Shown here piece after piece: positions 16,373 to 24,724 of a stretch of 64,000 bases of DNA. The position numbers and the translations under genes were made by a program. This stretch comes from VRUE01 sp963718775 (GTDB lineage Bacteria; Actinomycetota; Thermoleophilia; Solirubrobacterales; 70-9), in NCBI GenBank assembly GCA_963718775.1, contig OY970377.1:1240001-1304000 (forward strand), given 5' to 3'. A model generated the notes under the pieces. That model was not told the DNA's origin. It was given only the letters and a program-made list of their open reading frames with translations, and made no database searches. Position 1 is the stretch's first letter. Each line of letters opens with the position of its first letter.

Positions 16373-17322
16373 GGTTGGGTTGGGAGATAGCGAGGTTGGC
16401 CGAGCAGCAACACGGCCTTGTGGGACGAGGCCAACTACGCGCCTTCGGCATGCCCGAGCGGACGATCGAGGAATGGCTCAGGAGCGGGTGGCTGCACCGA
16501 GTACATCGAGAGGTCTTCGCGGTTGGACACCCGCGGATCGTCGATACCGGGCGTCGCTGGGCAGCCGTACTCGCCTATGGAGAGGGCGCCCTGTTGAGTC
16601 ATCGAAGTGCGGCGGCGCTCTGGGGGCTTGCCAGGCAGCGCTCCGGGGCTATCGACGTCACTGCCGGCATCGGACGACAGGGAATCGACAGACGCGCCGG
16701 CATCTTCATCCATCGCGGGAAGCTCCATCCGGAGGATCGCGCTGCTCGGGCAGGGCTCCCGGTGACCACGGTGGCCCGGACGCTCTTCGACCTAGCCGAA
16801 TTCGTCACGTTCAAGCAGCTCGAATCGGCCTGGGAGGAAGCGGACCGCCTCAAACTGCTGCAGCTACGCGAAGTCGAGCAGGTCTGCGAGCGGGGCTACG
16901 GACGCAGGGCTTTGAAGCCGATCCGCCGGCTGCTCGCCGCGGCCCGCGCTCCGATCGTCACCCGCTCCCCACTCGAGGACGTCTTCGCGGCGTTCTGCCG
17001 CGAGCACCGCCTGCCTATGCCCTCCTTCAACACGACGGTCCTCGGTTTCGAGGTCGACGCCCTCTGGCCCAAACAGCGCCTCGCGGCCGAGCTCGACAGC
17101 TGGGAATTCCACCGCCACCGCGCCGCCTTCGAGCGCGACCGAGCCCGCGACACCGCCCTCCAAGTTGCCGGCTACCGAACCCTCCGCATAACTGATCGCC
17201 GCATTAACAACGAAGCTTCCGCCCTCGCCAGCGAGCTTCGCGCACTCCTGGCTGTGATCCCGTCCCTTCTCAGCTCGCCGCTCCGGGCGCCAGCCAATCC
17301 CCGCCTCAGCGGAAAAAGTTAA
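16351..17322 (+). CDS. AbiEi-type winged-helix protein with C-terminal DUF559 nuclease-like domain
   Basis: Up to 323 residues. GTG 16351 is inside an inverted repeat; TTG 16375 is an alternative. The N-terminal part (IARLAEQQHGLVGRGQLRAF, GMPERTIEEWLRSGWLHRVH, REVFAVGHPR) is the AbiEi antitoxin winged helix, the middle (SHRSAAALWGLA, GLPVTTVARTLFDLAEF) the AbiEi linker domain, and the C-terminus (GFEVDALWPKQRLAAELDSW, AFERDRARDTALQVAGYRTL) a DUF559/VSR-like PD-(D/E)xK fold with Asp and Glu in place. No AbiEii nucleotidyltransferase toxin is adjacent, so this is a solo fusion. Such genes are abundant in actinobacteria and their role, defensive or regulatory, is unknown. Confidence 0.8.
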   Translation: MGKLRHARLGWEIARLAEQQHGLVGRGQLRAFGMPERTIEEWLRSGWLHRVHREVFAVGHPRIVDTGRRWAAVLAYGEGALLSHRSAAALWGLARQRSGAIDVTAGIGRQGIDRRAGIFIHRGKLHPEDRAARAGLPVTTVARTLFDLAEFVTFKQLESAWEEADRLKLLQLREVEQVCERGYGRRALKPIRRLLAAARAPIVTRSPLEDVFAAFCREHRLPMPSFNTTVLGFEVDALWPKQRLAAELDSWEFHRHRAAFERDRARDTALQVAGYRTLRITDRRINNEASALASELRALLAVIPSLLSSPLRAPANPRLSGKS

Positions 17323-17353
17323 GCGAAACCCCTACCCGGATCGCTTCCGAGAG

Positions 17354-18229
17354 CTAAGAACCGCGCAGCACGTCGACAGCGATCCTCGCCGTCTCAGTAG
17401 GGCTTTCGCCGACCCGCACGCCCTTTGCTTCGAGCGCGTCCTTCTTGGCCTGGGCGGTGCCCGAAGAGCCGGAGATGATCGCGCCGGCGTGGCCCATCTG
17501 CTTGCCGGGCGGGGCGGTGAAGCCGGCGATGTAGGCGACGACGGGCTTGGAGATCTCCGCCGCGATGAACTCCGCGGCGCGCTCCTCGGCGTCGCCGCCG
17601 ATCTCGCCGACCATGACGATCAGCTCGGTCTCAGGGTCGGCCTCGTACAAGGTCAGGATGTCGATGAAGTCAGAGCCGATGATCGGGTCGCCGCCGATGC
17701 CGACGATCGAGGAGTTGCCCTCGCCCGCCTGCTTCAGCTCGTTGCCGATCTGGTAGGTCAGCGTGCCCGACTTGGAGACGACGCCGATCTTGCCGGGATC
17801 GAAGAACTGGGCGGGAATGATCCCGACGTTGGCCTTGCCGGGCGAGAGCACACCGGGGCAGTTCGGCCCCATCAGCCGGACACCGGCCTCCTTCGCCTTC
17901 CAGTAGGTCTTCAGCATGTCCAGCACCGGGATCCCCTCGGTGATCGCGATCACCGTGTGGACGCCGGACTCGATCGCCTCGTCGATGGCCGGGGCAGCGA
18001 AACGCGCCGGCACGAAGATCATCGAGGTGTTGGCGCCGGCCTGCTCGACCGACTCCTTGATCGAGTCGAAGATCGGCACGCCCTCGACGTCCTGGCCGCC
18101 CTTGCCGGGAGTGACGCCGGCGACCAGGTCGGTCCCGTAGGCGCGGTTGCGCAGGCCATGGAAAGAGCCCTCGCGGCCGGTCAGGCCGGAGACGACCAGC
18201 TTGGTCTCGTTGCCGACGATGATGCTCAT
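17354..18229 (-). CDS. sucD: succinyl-CoA synthetase (ADP/GDP-forming) alpha subunit
   Basis: 291 residues starting MSIIVGNETKLVVSGLTGRE, chosen because the ATG overlaps the sucC stop (ATGA). The CoA-binding Rossmann domain is followed by NCPGVLSPGKANVGI and the active-site histidine region GKQMGHAGAIISGSSGTAQA, where His is transiently phosphorylated. It forms the TCA-cycle enzyme with SucC: succinyl-CoA + NDP + Pi to succinate + NTP + CoA. Confidence 0.97.
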   Translation of the reverse strand: MSIIVGNETKLVVSGLTGREGSFHGLRNRAYGTDLVAGVTPGKGGQDVEGVPIFDSIKESVEQAGANTSMIFVPARFAAPAIDEAIESGVHTVIAITEGIPVLDMLKTYWKAKEAGVRLMGPNCPGVLSPGKANVGIIPAQFFDPGKIGVVSKSGTLTYQIGNELKQAGEGNSSIVGIGGDPIIGSDFIDILTLYEADPETELIVMVGEIGGDAEERAAEFIAAEISKPVVAYIAGFTAPPGKQMGHAGAIISGSSGTAQAKKDALEAKGVRVGESPTETARIAVDVLRGS

Positions 18230-19386
18230 GCGCCACCCGCCAGCTCGACGACCCGCTTGGCCGCGCCGAGCATCGTCGTCTCTTGGCTGAGATTGGCCAG
18301 GTTGGCCTCGGCGAGGATCTTCAAGCCCTCTTCGGAGTTGGTGCCGTCGAGACGGACCACGAGGGGCAGCTTCAGGTCGAGCTGCTGCGAGGCCGTGACG
18401 ATGCCCTTGGCGATCTCGTCGCAACGGGTGATGCCGCCGAAGATGTTGAAGAGGATCGCCGTGACCTTCTCGTCGGAGGTGATCACGGTCAGCGCGTCGA
18501 CGATCGCCTCGGCCTTGGAGCCACCGCCGGCGTCGAGGAAGTTGGCCGGCTTGCCGCCTGCCTGGGCGACGACGTCCAGCGTTGACATGCAGAGGCCGGC
18601 GCCGTTGGCGAGGATGCCGACGTTGCCGTCGAGCTTGACGTAGGTGAGGCCCTTCTCCTTCGCCATCGCCTCCTGCGGGTCCTCGGCGGTGTCGGCGATC
18701 TCGGCCAGGTCCTGGTGACGGAAGAGCGCGTTGCCGTCGATCGTCACCTTGGCGTCGAGCGCGACGACCTCGCGGTCGTTGGTGACGATCAGCGGGTTGA
18801 CCTCGATCAGGTTGGCGTCCTCGGCGCTCGCCACCTCGGCGAGCTTGACCAGCACCTCGGCGGCCTGGTCGCGCACGTCCTCGTCGAGGCCGGCGGCGTC
18901 GATGATCGGCCGCGCCGCAACGGCGTCGAAGGGCCGAGTCGGGTCGATGTGAACCTTGACCAGCGCATCGGGGTCCTCGGCGGCGACGGCCTCGATGTCC
19001 ATGCCGCCCTTGGCGGAGACCATCGCCAGCAGCTTCTTCTCACCGCGGTCGAGGATCACCGAGGCGTAGTACTCCGAAGCGATGTCGGAGCCGCCCTCGA
19101 TCCAGACCTGGTCGACCCGGAAGGGCCCCTCGCCGTGCGGGCCGACGATGTCCATGCCGAGGATCGCGTCGGCGTAGGCGCGCGCCTCCTCAGCGTCCTT
19201 GGCGATCTTGATCCCGCCGGCCTTGCCGCGTCCGCCGATCAGCACCTGCGCCTTGATCGCGCAGGGGTAGCCGATCCGCTCCGCCGCAGCGGCAGCATCG
19301 TCGACCGTCGCGGCGACCTCGCCGCTCGGCACGGCGACACCGTGCTTGGCGAAAAGCTGCTTGCCCTGATACTCGAGGAGGTCCAT
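18226..19386 (-). CDS. sucC: succinyl-CoA synthetase beta subunit
   Basis: 386 residues starting MDLLEYQGKQLFAKHGVAVP. ATP-grasp domain with KAQVLIGGRGKAGGIKIAKD, the EVNPLIVTNDREVVALDAKV metal-binding segment, and a C-terminal flavodoxin-like CoA ligase part (FLDAGGGSKAEAIVDAL, FNIFGGITRCDEIAKGIV). Coupled to sucD by ATGA. Full length for the family. Confidence 0.97.
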   Translation of the reverse strand: MDLLEYQGKQLFAKHGVAVPSGEVAATVDDAAAAAERIGYPCAIKAQVLIGGRGKAGGIKIAKDAEEARAYADAILGMDIVGPHGEGPFRVDQVWIEGGSDIASEYYASVILDRGEKKLLAMVSAKGGMDIEAVAAEDPDALVKVHIDPTRPFDAVAARPIIDAAGLDEDVRDQAAEVLVKLAEVASAEDANLIEVNPLIVTNDREVVALDAKVTIDGNALFRHQDLAEIADTAEDPQEAMAKEKGLTYVKLDGNVGILANGAGLCMSTLDVVAQAGGKPANFLDAGGGSKAEAIVDALTVITSDEKVTAILFNIFGGITRCDEIAKGIVTASQQLDLKLPLVVRLDGTNSEEGLKILAEANLANLSQETTMLGAAKRVVELAGGA

Positions 19387-19501
19387 AGGTAGAGGCGCGC
19401 CCCTGCGGCGCGGGCGGCAGCCTATCCGACCTTTCAACCGGACCGACTTCTAGTGCCGCGCCGCCCGCCTTCCGGGCGATTGGCATAATGCGCCGCCGCT
19501 G

Positions 19502-20185
19502 ATGCCTCTGCCAAGTCTCAAAACCGTCAAATGGGTGACCACCGACTGTTACGGCACCCTGATCGACTGGGAGAAGGGCATCATCGACGCCTGCAAGAAA
19601 GAGGCAGAGAAAGACGGCTTCAGCTTCGAAGAGGAGCCCTTCCTGGCCCGCTTCATGGAGGTCCAGGCCGAAGTCATGGCCGGCTCCTACGAGCTCTACG
19701 CCGAGGTGCTGCGCCGCACGATCGTCAAGGTCGCCGGTGAGCTGGGCTGGGAGATCGAGCCCTCGCGGGCGCAGTTCCTGCCCAACAGCGTCGCCTACTG
19801 GCTGCCTTTCCGCGAGGCCAACGCGGCGATGGACCGGCTCGGAAAACGCTACGAGATCGGCATCGTCTCCAACGTCGACGACAAACTGCTCGGCATCTCG
19901 CGCCGCCACCTGCGCACCGAACTCGACCTCGTCGTCACCGCGCAGCAGGTGCGCAGCTACAAGCCGGACCCCGTCCACTTCAAAGAGGCGGCCCGGCGGA
20001 TCGGCGGCAAGAAAGGCTGGCTGCACATCGGCTGCAACTACACCAACGACGTCGCGCCGCTGCTGAAAATGAACGTGCCGGTGATCTGGGTCAACCGCCA
20101 CGGCGAGAAACTCGAAGGCCGCAAAGCCCCCAGCGCCACCGTGAAGACCTTCCGCGACGCCGCCAAAAAGCTCGGCGCGTCCTGA
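19502..20185 (+). CDS. HAD-superfamily hydrolase, haloacid dehalogenase type II-like
   Basis: 227 residues. Motif I WVTTDCYGTLIDWEKG has the nucleophilic Asp; GIVSNVDDKLLG is motif II, SYKPDPVHFKEAARR supplies the motif III Lys, and HIGCNYTNDVAPLLKMNVPV motif IV. The alpha-helical cap between motifs I and II is the L-2-haloacid dehalogenase/phosphatase type. A plausible -10 (CATAAT, about 19484) lies just upstream of the ATG. Substrate unknown. Confidence 0.82.
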   Translation: MPLPSLKTVKWVTTDCYGTLIDWEKGIIDACKKEAEKDGFSFEEEPFLARFMEVQAEVMAGSYELYAEVLRRTIVKVAGELGWEIEPSRAQFLPNSVAYWLPFREANAAMDRLGKRYEIGIVSNVDDKLLGISRRHLRTELDLVVTAQQVRSYKPDPVHFKEAARRIGGKKGWLHIGCNYTNDVAPLLKMNVPVIWVNRHGEKLEGRKAPSATVKTFRDAAKKLGAS

Positions 20186-20212
20186 GCGATCTCTAGCGTT
20201 TCGCAACTTCGG

Positions 20213-20233
20213 CGGTCGTAGTTGTTACGACCG
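20213..20233 (+). promoter_or_regulatory. 8-bp inverted repeat directly upstream of the sulfatase gene
   Basis: CGGTCGTA (20213-20220) and TACGACCG (20226-20233) are perfect complements with a 5-nt spacer, ending two bases before ATG 20236. The symmetry and place fit an operator or a leader hairpin; no regulator is assigned. If translation starts at ATG 20260 the repeat lies in the leader. Confidence 0.4.
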
Positions 20234-20235
20234 GT

Positions 20236-22047
20236 ATGCCGGGCTACCGGCAGCTAACGATGGATCAACTGGAGCAAAGCAGGGCTTCTCGCAGCACCCG
20301 CCTGGCCCTAGCGGCAGGCCTGCTGGCGCTGCTCTGCCTGGTCACAGTCGTCGCCCAGCGCTCCACCGCAACCGCCGCCACCGCGCAACCGCCCAGCTTC
20401 GTCGTCATCCAGACCGACGACCAGACGCTCGAGGGCCTCTACGCCGCCTTTGGGCAGCCGCGCCTGCAGGCGATGCCGAACACGCTCAACCTGATCGCCA
20501 AGCGCGGCATGACCTTCAGCCGCTACTACGTCCCCTACCCGCTCTGCTGCCCCTCGCGGGTCAGTCTGCTGACCGGCCGCTACGCGCACAGCCACGGCGT
20601 CAAGGGCAACATCCAGCCCAACGGCGGCTACTTCGGCTTCTCCTTCCGCGCCGCTATGTCCCACAACCTCGCCACCTGGCTGCAGGGGGCCGGCTACCGC
20701 ACGATCCACGTCGGCAAGTTCCTCAACGGCTACGGCGACGAACCGTACGACAACGGCGCCACGGTGCCACCCGGTTGGAACGCCTGGCACACGGTGCTGA
20801 AGGCCGACACCGATCACTACTACTACGGCTACACGCTCAACAACAACGGCGTGATCGAAGGCCCCTACGGCGACTCCGGCACCTGGGAACCGCGCGAGTA
20901 CGGCGTCCGCGACGACCTCGGCTGCCCCTTTGCGCCGCTCAACGGGTTGCCGTGCTTCTACGAGACCGACATGCTGACCAACATCGCGGCACAGGAGCTG
21001 CGCGGCACCTCGCCGGAACAGCCCTTCTACCTGCAGCTCGACTACACCGCCCCGCACGGCGACTTCCGCAAGCCCGCTGGCCCCGAGCCGGCGCCGCGCC
21101 ACTACGACTGGTTCAAGGGGGCGCCGCTGCCACACGGCCGCGACGAAGGCTTCGCCGAGGGCAATGTCTCCGACAAGCCCAGCTTCATCAAGGAAGCCCC
21201 CTACCTCTCGCTCAGCGACATCCACACCTACCGCATCTACTGGAACAAGCAGCTCGAGGCGCTGCGCTCGGTCGACGACGGGGTCAAACTGATCATCGAC
21301 ACCCTCGGCGGCCTGCAGCGGCTGCGCAACACCTACGTCATCTTCACCTCCGACAACGGCTTCTTCTTCGGCGAGCACCGCCTGATCGGCGGCAAGTTCC
21401 TCGCCTACGAGCCGGCCACCCACCTGCCCTTCCTGATTCGCGGGCCGCACATCCGCGCCGGCACTGAATCGGGCGAGCTGGTCTCCAACATCGACGTCGC
21501 CCCGACCCTGCTCGAGCTGGCCGGCGTCACGCCGGACAAGAGCATTGACGGCCGTTCGATGACGCCTTTCCTGCACGACCCGGAACTGCGCACTCTGCGC
21601 CCGCTGCTCTACGAGTCCTTCGTCGAGACCTCTGACGTGGCGGAGAACGGCGCGATCGCCGAACCGGGCGACCAGACCCGTGCCTCGGCGCGGCCGCGCC
21701 GCGCCGGCGCCAGCGGAGAAGCCACGGCGTCGATCCTGGCGCCACCCAAGGACTACGAGGGAATCCGGCTCGGCCCCTACAAGTACATCGCCTGGCCGGA
21801 CGGCGAGAAGGAGCTCTACGACATCGAAAAAGACCCCAACGAGCTCAACAACTTGGTCCGCATCCCGAACTACTTCCCGATCCGCAACTTCCTGCACCGC
21901 GAACTGACCGAACGGCTCGAGACCTGCGTCGGCCGCGGCTGCCGTGAAGAATCGGCGGAAATCCCGCTGACCCGCAAGGAACGCCAGCAGCTGATCCGGC
22001 AGACGAAGAAGGAACGGCGGGAGAAACAGAAGCAGCAGAAGGAGTAG
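20236..22047 (+). CDS. exported arylsulfatase-like sulfatase
   Basis: 603 residues from ATG 20236 (ATG 20260 is also possible). An N-terminal hydrophobic segment (LALAAGLLALLCLVTVVAQR) directs export or anchoring. The catalytic signature YPLCCPSRVSLLTGRYAHSH holds the CxPSR motif whose first Cys becomes formylglycine; FVVIQTDDQTLEG provides the paired metal-binding Asp residues and TSDNGFFFGEHRLIGGK the later metal ligands. The C-terminal tail is strongly basic (KERQQLIRQTKKERREKQK). It would release sulfate from esters outside the cell; a formylglycine-generating enzyme is needed but is not in the window. Its stop codon lies in a hairpin shared with the convergent carboxylase gene. Confidence 0.88.
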   Translation: MPGYRQLTMDQLEQSRASRSTRLALAAGLLALLCLVTVVAQRSTATAATAQPPSFVVIQTDDQTLEGLYAAFGQPRLQAMPNTLNLIAKRGMTFSRYYVPYPLCCPSRVSLLTGRYAHSHGVKGNIQPNGGYFGFSFRAAMSHNLATWLQGAGYRTIHVGKFLNGYGDEPYDNGATVPPGWNAWHTVLKADTDHYYYGYTLNNNGVIEGPYGDSGTWEPREYGVRDDLGCPFAPLNGLPCFYETDMLTNIAAQELRGTSPEQPFYLQLDYTAPHGDFRKPAGPEPAPRHYDWFKGAPLPHGRDEGFAEGNVSDKPSFIKEAPYLSLSDIHTYRIYWNKQLEALRSVDDGVKLIIDTLGGLQRLRNTYVIFTSDNGFFFGEHRLIGGKFLAYEPATHLPFLIRGPHIRAGTESGELVSNIDVAPTLLELAGVTPDKSIDGRSMTPFLHDPELRTLRPLLYESFVETSDVAENGAIAEPGDQTRASARPRRAGASGEATASILAPPKDYEGIRLGPYKYIAWPDGEKELYDIEKDPNELNNLVRIPNYFPIRNFLHRELTERLETCVGRGCREESAEIPLTRKERQQLIRQTKKERREKQKQQKE

Positions 22048-22066
22048 GAGTCGGGGACTCCTACTC
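22042..22066. terminator. bidirectional hairpin between convergent genes
   Basis: Perfect 11-base arms (22042-22052 and 22056-22066) with a GGG loop. The TAG stop of the sulfatase (22045-22047) and the TAG of the carboxylase (22061-22063) each lie within an arm, so one hairpin serves the 3' ends of both genes. Confidence 0.7.
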
Positions 22067-23821
22067 GATGGTTGCGAGAGTGTCGCCGCTGGAGACGGCT
22101 GCGCCCACGGTGACGTTGAGCGAGGTGACTTTGCCGGCTCGGTGGGCGACGATCTCGTTCTCCATCTTCATCGCCTCGATCACGCAGACCAGGTCGCCCT
22201 CGGCTACTTCGGCGCCCTGCTCGACGGCAACTTTGAAAACCGTGCCCTGCAGGGGCGACGACAGGTGCTTGCTGGAAGCACCGCCGCCAGAGCCGGCCTT
22301 GCGCTCGCGCTTGGGCGGGCGCTTGCCCCCCGCGGCGGCAACCGCTCCCCCGGCGATCGCCTCGCCGATCACCTTTACGTCGAAGAGCTTGCCGGAGACC
22401 TCGACCTTGTAGTCGCGGGCGACGAGCTCAGCCTTCTCCTCGCCATCGGCCGGATCGGGCGCCGCATCGGGCGCCGTCGTCTTCAGCCAGTCGCGATCCT
22501 CCATCAGGTCACGGCAGGTCTCGCCGCCGATCCATTGCTCGCTGGCGAGCAGCGCCTTGTGGAAGGGGATCAGCGTGGTCAGACCGCCGATCTCGTACTC
22601 GCCCAGCGCCCGCAGCATGCGGCGCGTGGCGTGCTCGCGATCGACGTCCCAGACGATCAGCTTGCCGATCATCGGGTCGTACATCGGCGTCACCTCGGAG
22701 CCGGCTTCGACCCCAGAATCGACGCGGACGCCCGGCCCAGCCGGCTCGCGGTAGGTCGTGATCGACCCCGGCGCCGGGGCGAACTTCTTGTGCGCCGCCT
22801 CGGCGTTGATCCGGCACTCGATCGCCCAGCCGCGCAGCTCGACGTCCTCCTGGGCCACCGAGAGCGGCTCGCCGGCGGCGACGAGGATCTGCTCGCGGAC
22901 GATGTCGATGCCGGTGACCATCTCGGTCACGCAGTGCTCGACCTGCACCCGCGTGTTCATCTCGAGGAAGAAGTACTCGTCGCCGACCTGCATGCCCTCG
23001 ACCGTGCCGGCGCCGCGGTAGCCGACTGCAGCAGCTGCGTCGGTGGCGATCTTGCCGATCCGCTCGCGCATCTCGGCGTCGACGTGCGGGCCGGGGGCCT
23101 CCTCGATCACCTTCTGGTGACGGCGCTGCACCGAGCAGTCGCGCTCGCCGAGGTGGATCACGTTGCCGTGCCCGTCGGCCAGCACCTGGACCTCGACGTG
23201 GCGCGGGTCCTCCAGGTAGCGCTCGACGTAGACGCGGTCGTCGGAGAAGAACTTCTCGCCTTCGCGAGCCGAGCCCTCGAAGGCCTCCTCGAGGTCGTCG
23301 GGGGTCATCGCGACCCGGAAGCCCTTGCCGCCGCCTCCTCCAGCGGCCTTGCAGGCCACCGGGTAGCCGGCTTCCTCGGCCTGCTTGCGGGCAGCCTCGA
23401 TGTCCATCGCAGTCTCGGTAGCGCCGGGCACGATCGGCACGCCGGCCTCGGCCATGATCTCGCGCGCCCGGGTCTTCGAGCCCATCGCGTCGATCGCCTC
23501 GGCCGGCGGGCCGATGAAGACGATGTCGGCCTCGGCGCAGGCGCGGGCGAAGTCGGCGTTCTCGGCGAGGAAGCCGTAACCGGGATGGATCGCCTCTGCG
23601 CCTGCCTCCTTGGCGGTCGCGATGATCTTCTCGATGTTGAGGTAGCTCTCGGCCGGCACCGCGGGGCCGATCAGGAAAGCCTCGTCGGCCTCGCGCACGT
23701 GCGGCGTGTCGCGGTCGATCTCCGAGTAGACGGCGACCGAGCCGATGCCCATCTCCTTCAGGGTCCGCGCGACCCGAATCGCGATCTCGCCGCGGTTGGC
23801 TATGAGGACCTTCTGGAACAC
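22061..23821 (-). CDS. acetyl/propionyl-CoA carboxylase alpha chain (biotin carboxylase fused to BCCP)
   Basis: 586 residues. The biotin carboxylase part starts MFQKVLIANRGEIAIRVART and has the ATP-grasp glycine loop KAAGGGGGKGFRVAM, the HLGERDCSVQRRHQK segment and FFLEMNTRVQVEHCVTEMVT catalytic residues. After a Lys-rich linker the C-terminal biotinyl domain has VIEAMKMENEIVAHRAGKVT with the biotinylated Lys. It carboxylates biotin with bicarbonate and ATP and needs a separate carboxyltransferase beta chain, which is not in the window. This fused form is typical of actinobacterial AccA/PccA. The epsilon-like small protein at 31.3 kb could be an accessory subunit, though it is far away. Confidence 0.93.
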   Translation of the reverse strand: MFQKVLIANRGEIAIRVARTLKEMGIGSVAVYSEIDRDTPHVREADEAFLIGPAVPAESYLNIEKIIATAKEAGAEAIHPGYGFLAENADFARACAEADIVFIGPPAEAIDAMGSKTRAREIMAEAGVPIVPGATETAMDIEAARKQAEEAGYPVACKAAGGGGGKGFRVAMTPDDLEEAFEGSAREGEKFFSDDRVYVERYLEDPRHVEVQVLADGHGNVIHLGERDCSVQRRHQKVIEEAPGPHVDAEMRERIGKIATDAAAAVGYRGAGTVEGMQVGDEYFFLEMNTRVQVEHCVTEMVTGIDIVREQILVAAGEPLSVAQEDVELRGWAIECRINAEAAHKKFAPAPGSITTYREPAGPGVRVDSGVEAGSEVTPMYDPMIGKLIVWDVDREHATRRMLRALGEYEIGGLTTLIPFHKALLASEQWIGGETCRDLMEDRDWLKTTAPDAAPDPADGEEKAELVARDYKVEVSGKLFDVKVIGEAIAGGAVAAAGGKRPPKRERKAGSGGGASSKHLSSPLQGTVFKVAVEQGAEVAEGDLVCVIEAMKMENEIVAHRAGKVTSLNVTVGAAVSSGDTLATIE

Positions 23822-23869
23822 GGGGGCGGCAGTCTATTTATGCGGCCCGCGGAATAGGCTGCCGCCTCG

Positions 23870-24679
23870 ATGTTGATCGAGCTCCAATCGCACTCGACCG
23901 TCTCCGACGGGCAGCTGGCGCCAGCCGAAGTCGTCGCGAATGCCTGGGAGGCCGGCGTAACGACTCTGGCCCTGACCGACCATGACGCGGTTTCAGGAGT
24001 GACCGAGGCGACCGAGGCAGCGAAAGCGCTGGGCGTCGAGCTGGTCCCGGCGATCGAGATGTCCTGCGTGCACGAGTACGCCGAAGACCTGCACGTCTGC
24101 GGCTACTGGGTCGACCTCGAGAAGATCGGGCCGACCTGCGAACGGGCCCAGCAGGAGCGGGTCAACCGGGCGGGAGAAATCATCCAGCGACTGCGCAACT
24201 GGGGGTTCCATCTGACCCTCGAGGACGCAATCAAGGAGGCCGGAGACGCGCTCTCGATCGGCCGCCCCCACATCGCCAGGGCCGCCGGCGCGACCGGCGA
24301 CCTCGGCCCCTTCTTCGAGGAGTACCTGGTCCCCGGTGGCAAGGCCTTCGTGCCGCGTAAGTGGCCCACGGCCGAACAGGCCATCGAGCTGATCCACGAG
24401 GCCGGCGGCCTCGCCGTCATCGCCCATCCCTACTGGGACATCGACAGCCCCACCGAGGTGGAGGACCTGATCCGCTCCCTCAACGCCGACGGGGTCGAGA
24501 CCTTCTACCCGACCCACAACGAAGAGCAGACCAAGCATCTACTGGAGCTCTGCGAGGAGCTGGACCTGGTCCCAACCGCCTCGTCCGACTACCACGGCCC
24601 AACCCACAAGACCTTCTCGAAGTTCGGCGACTACGAGACCTACGGCCTCGGCGAGCCGCAGGTCCCTCGCCGTTCATAA
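23870..24679 (+). CDS. PHP-domain phosphoesterase (RNase AM/YciV-like)
   Basis: 269 residues. Metal-binding motifs of the PHP fold are present: ELQSHSTVSDG (HxH-like), LALTDHDAVSGV, PAIEMSC, the His-rich VIAHPYWDI, and SSDYHGPTHK near the end. Size and motif order match the YciV/RNase AM group, which trims 5' ends of RNA or hydrolyses 3',5'-nucleoside bisphosphates; that activity would tie in with sulfate assimilation, since the operon 4 kb downstream produces adenosine 3',5'-bisphosphate if PAPS is used. The link is inference. Confidence 0.82.
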   Translation: MLIELQSHSTVSDGQLAPAEVVANAWEAGVTTLALTDHDAVSGVTEATEAAKALGVELVPAIEMSCVHEYAEDLHVCGYWVDLEKIGPTCERAQQERVNRAGEIIQRLRNWGFHLTLEDAIKEAGDALSIGRPHIARAAGATGDLGPFFEEYLVPGGKAFVPRKWPTAEQAIELIHEAGGLAVIAHPYWDIDSPTEVEDLIRSLNADGVETFYPTHNEEQTKHLLELCEELDLVPTASSDYHGPTHKTFSKFGDYETYGLGEPQVPRRS

Positions 24680-24724
24680 ACTTATCTAGATTTATTTGAG
24701 AATTTTTGAGTATTCTTCTCCCCC

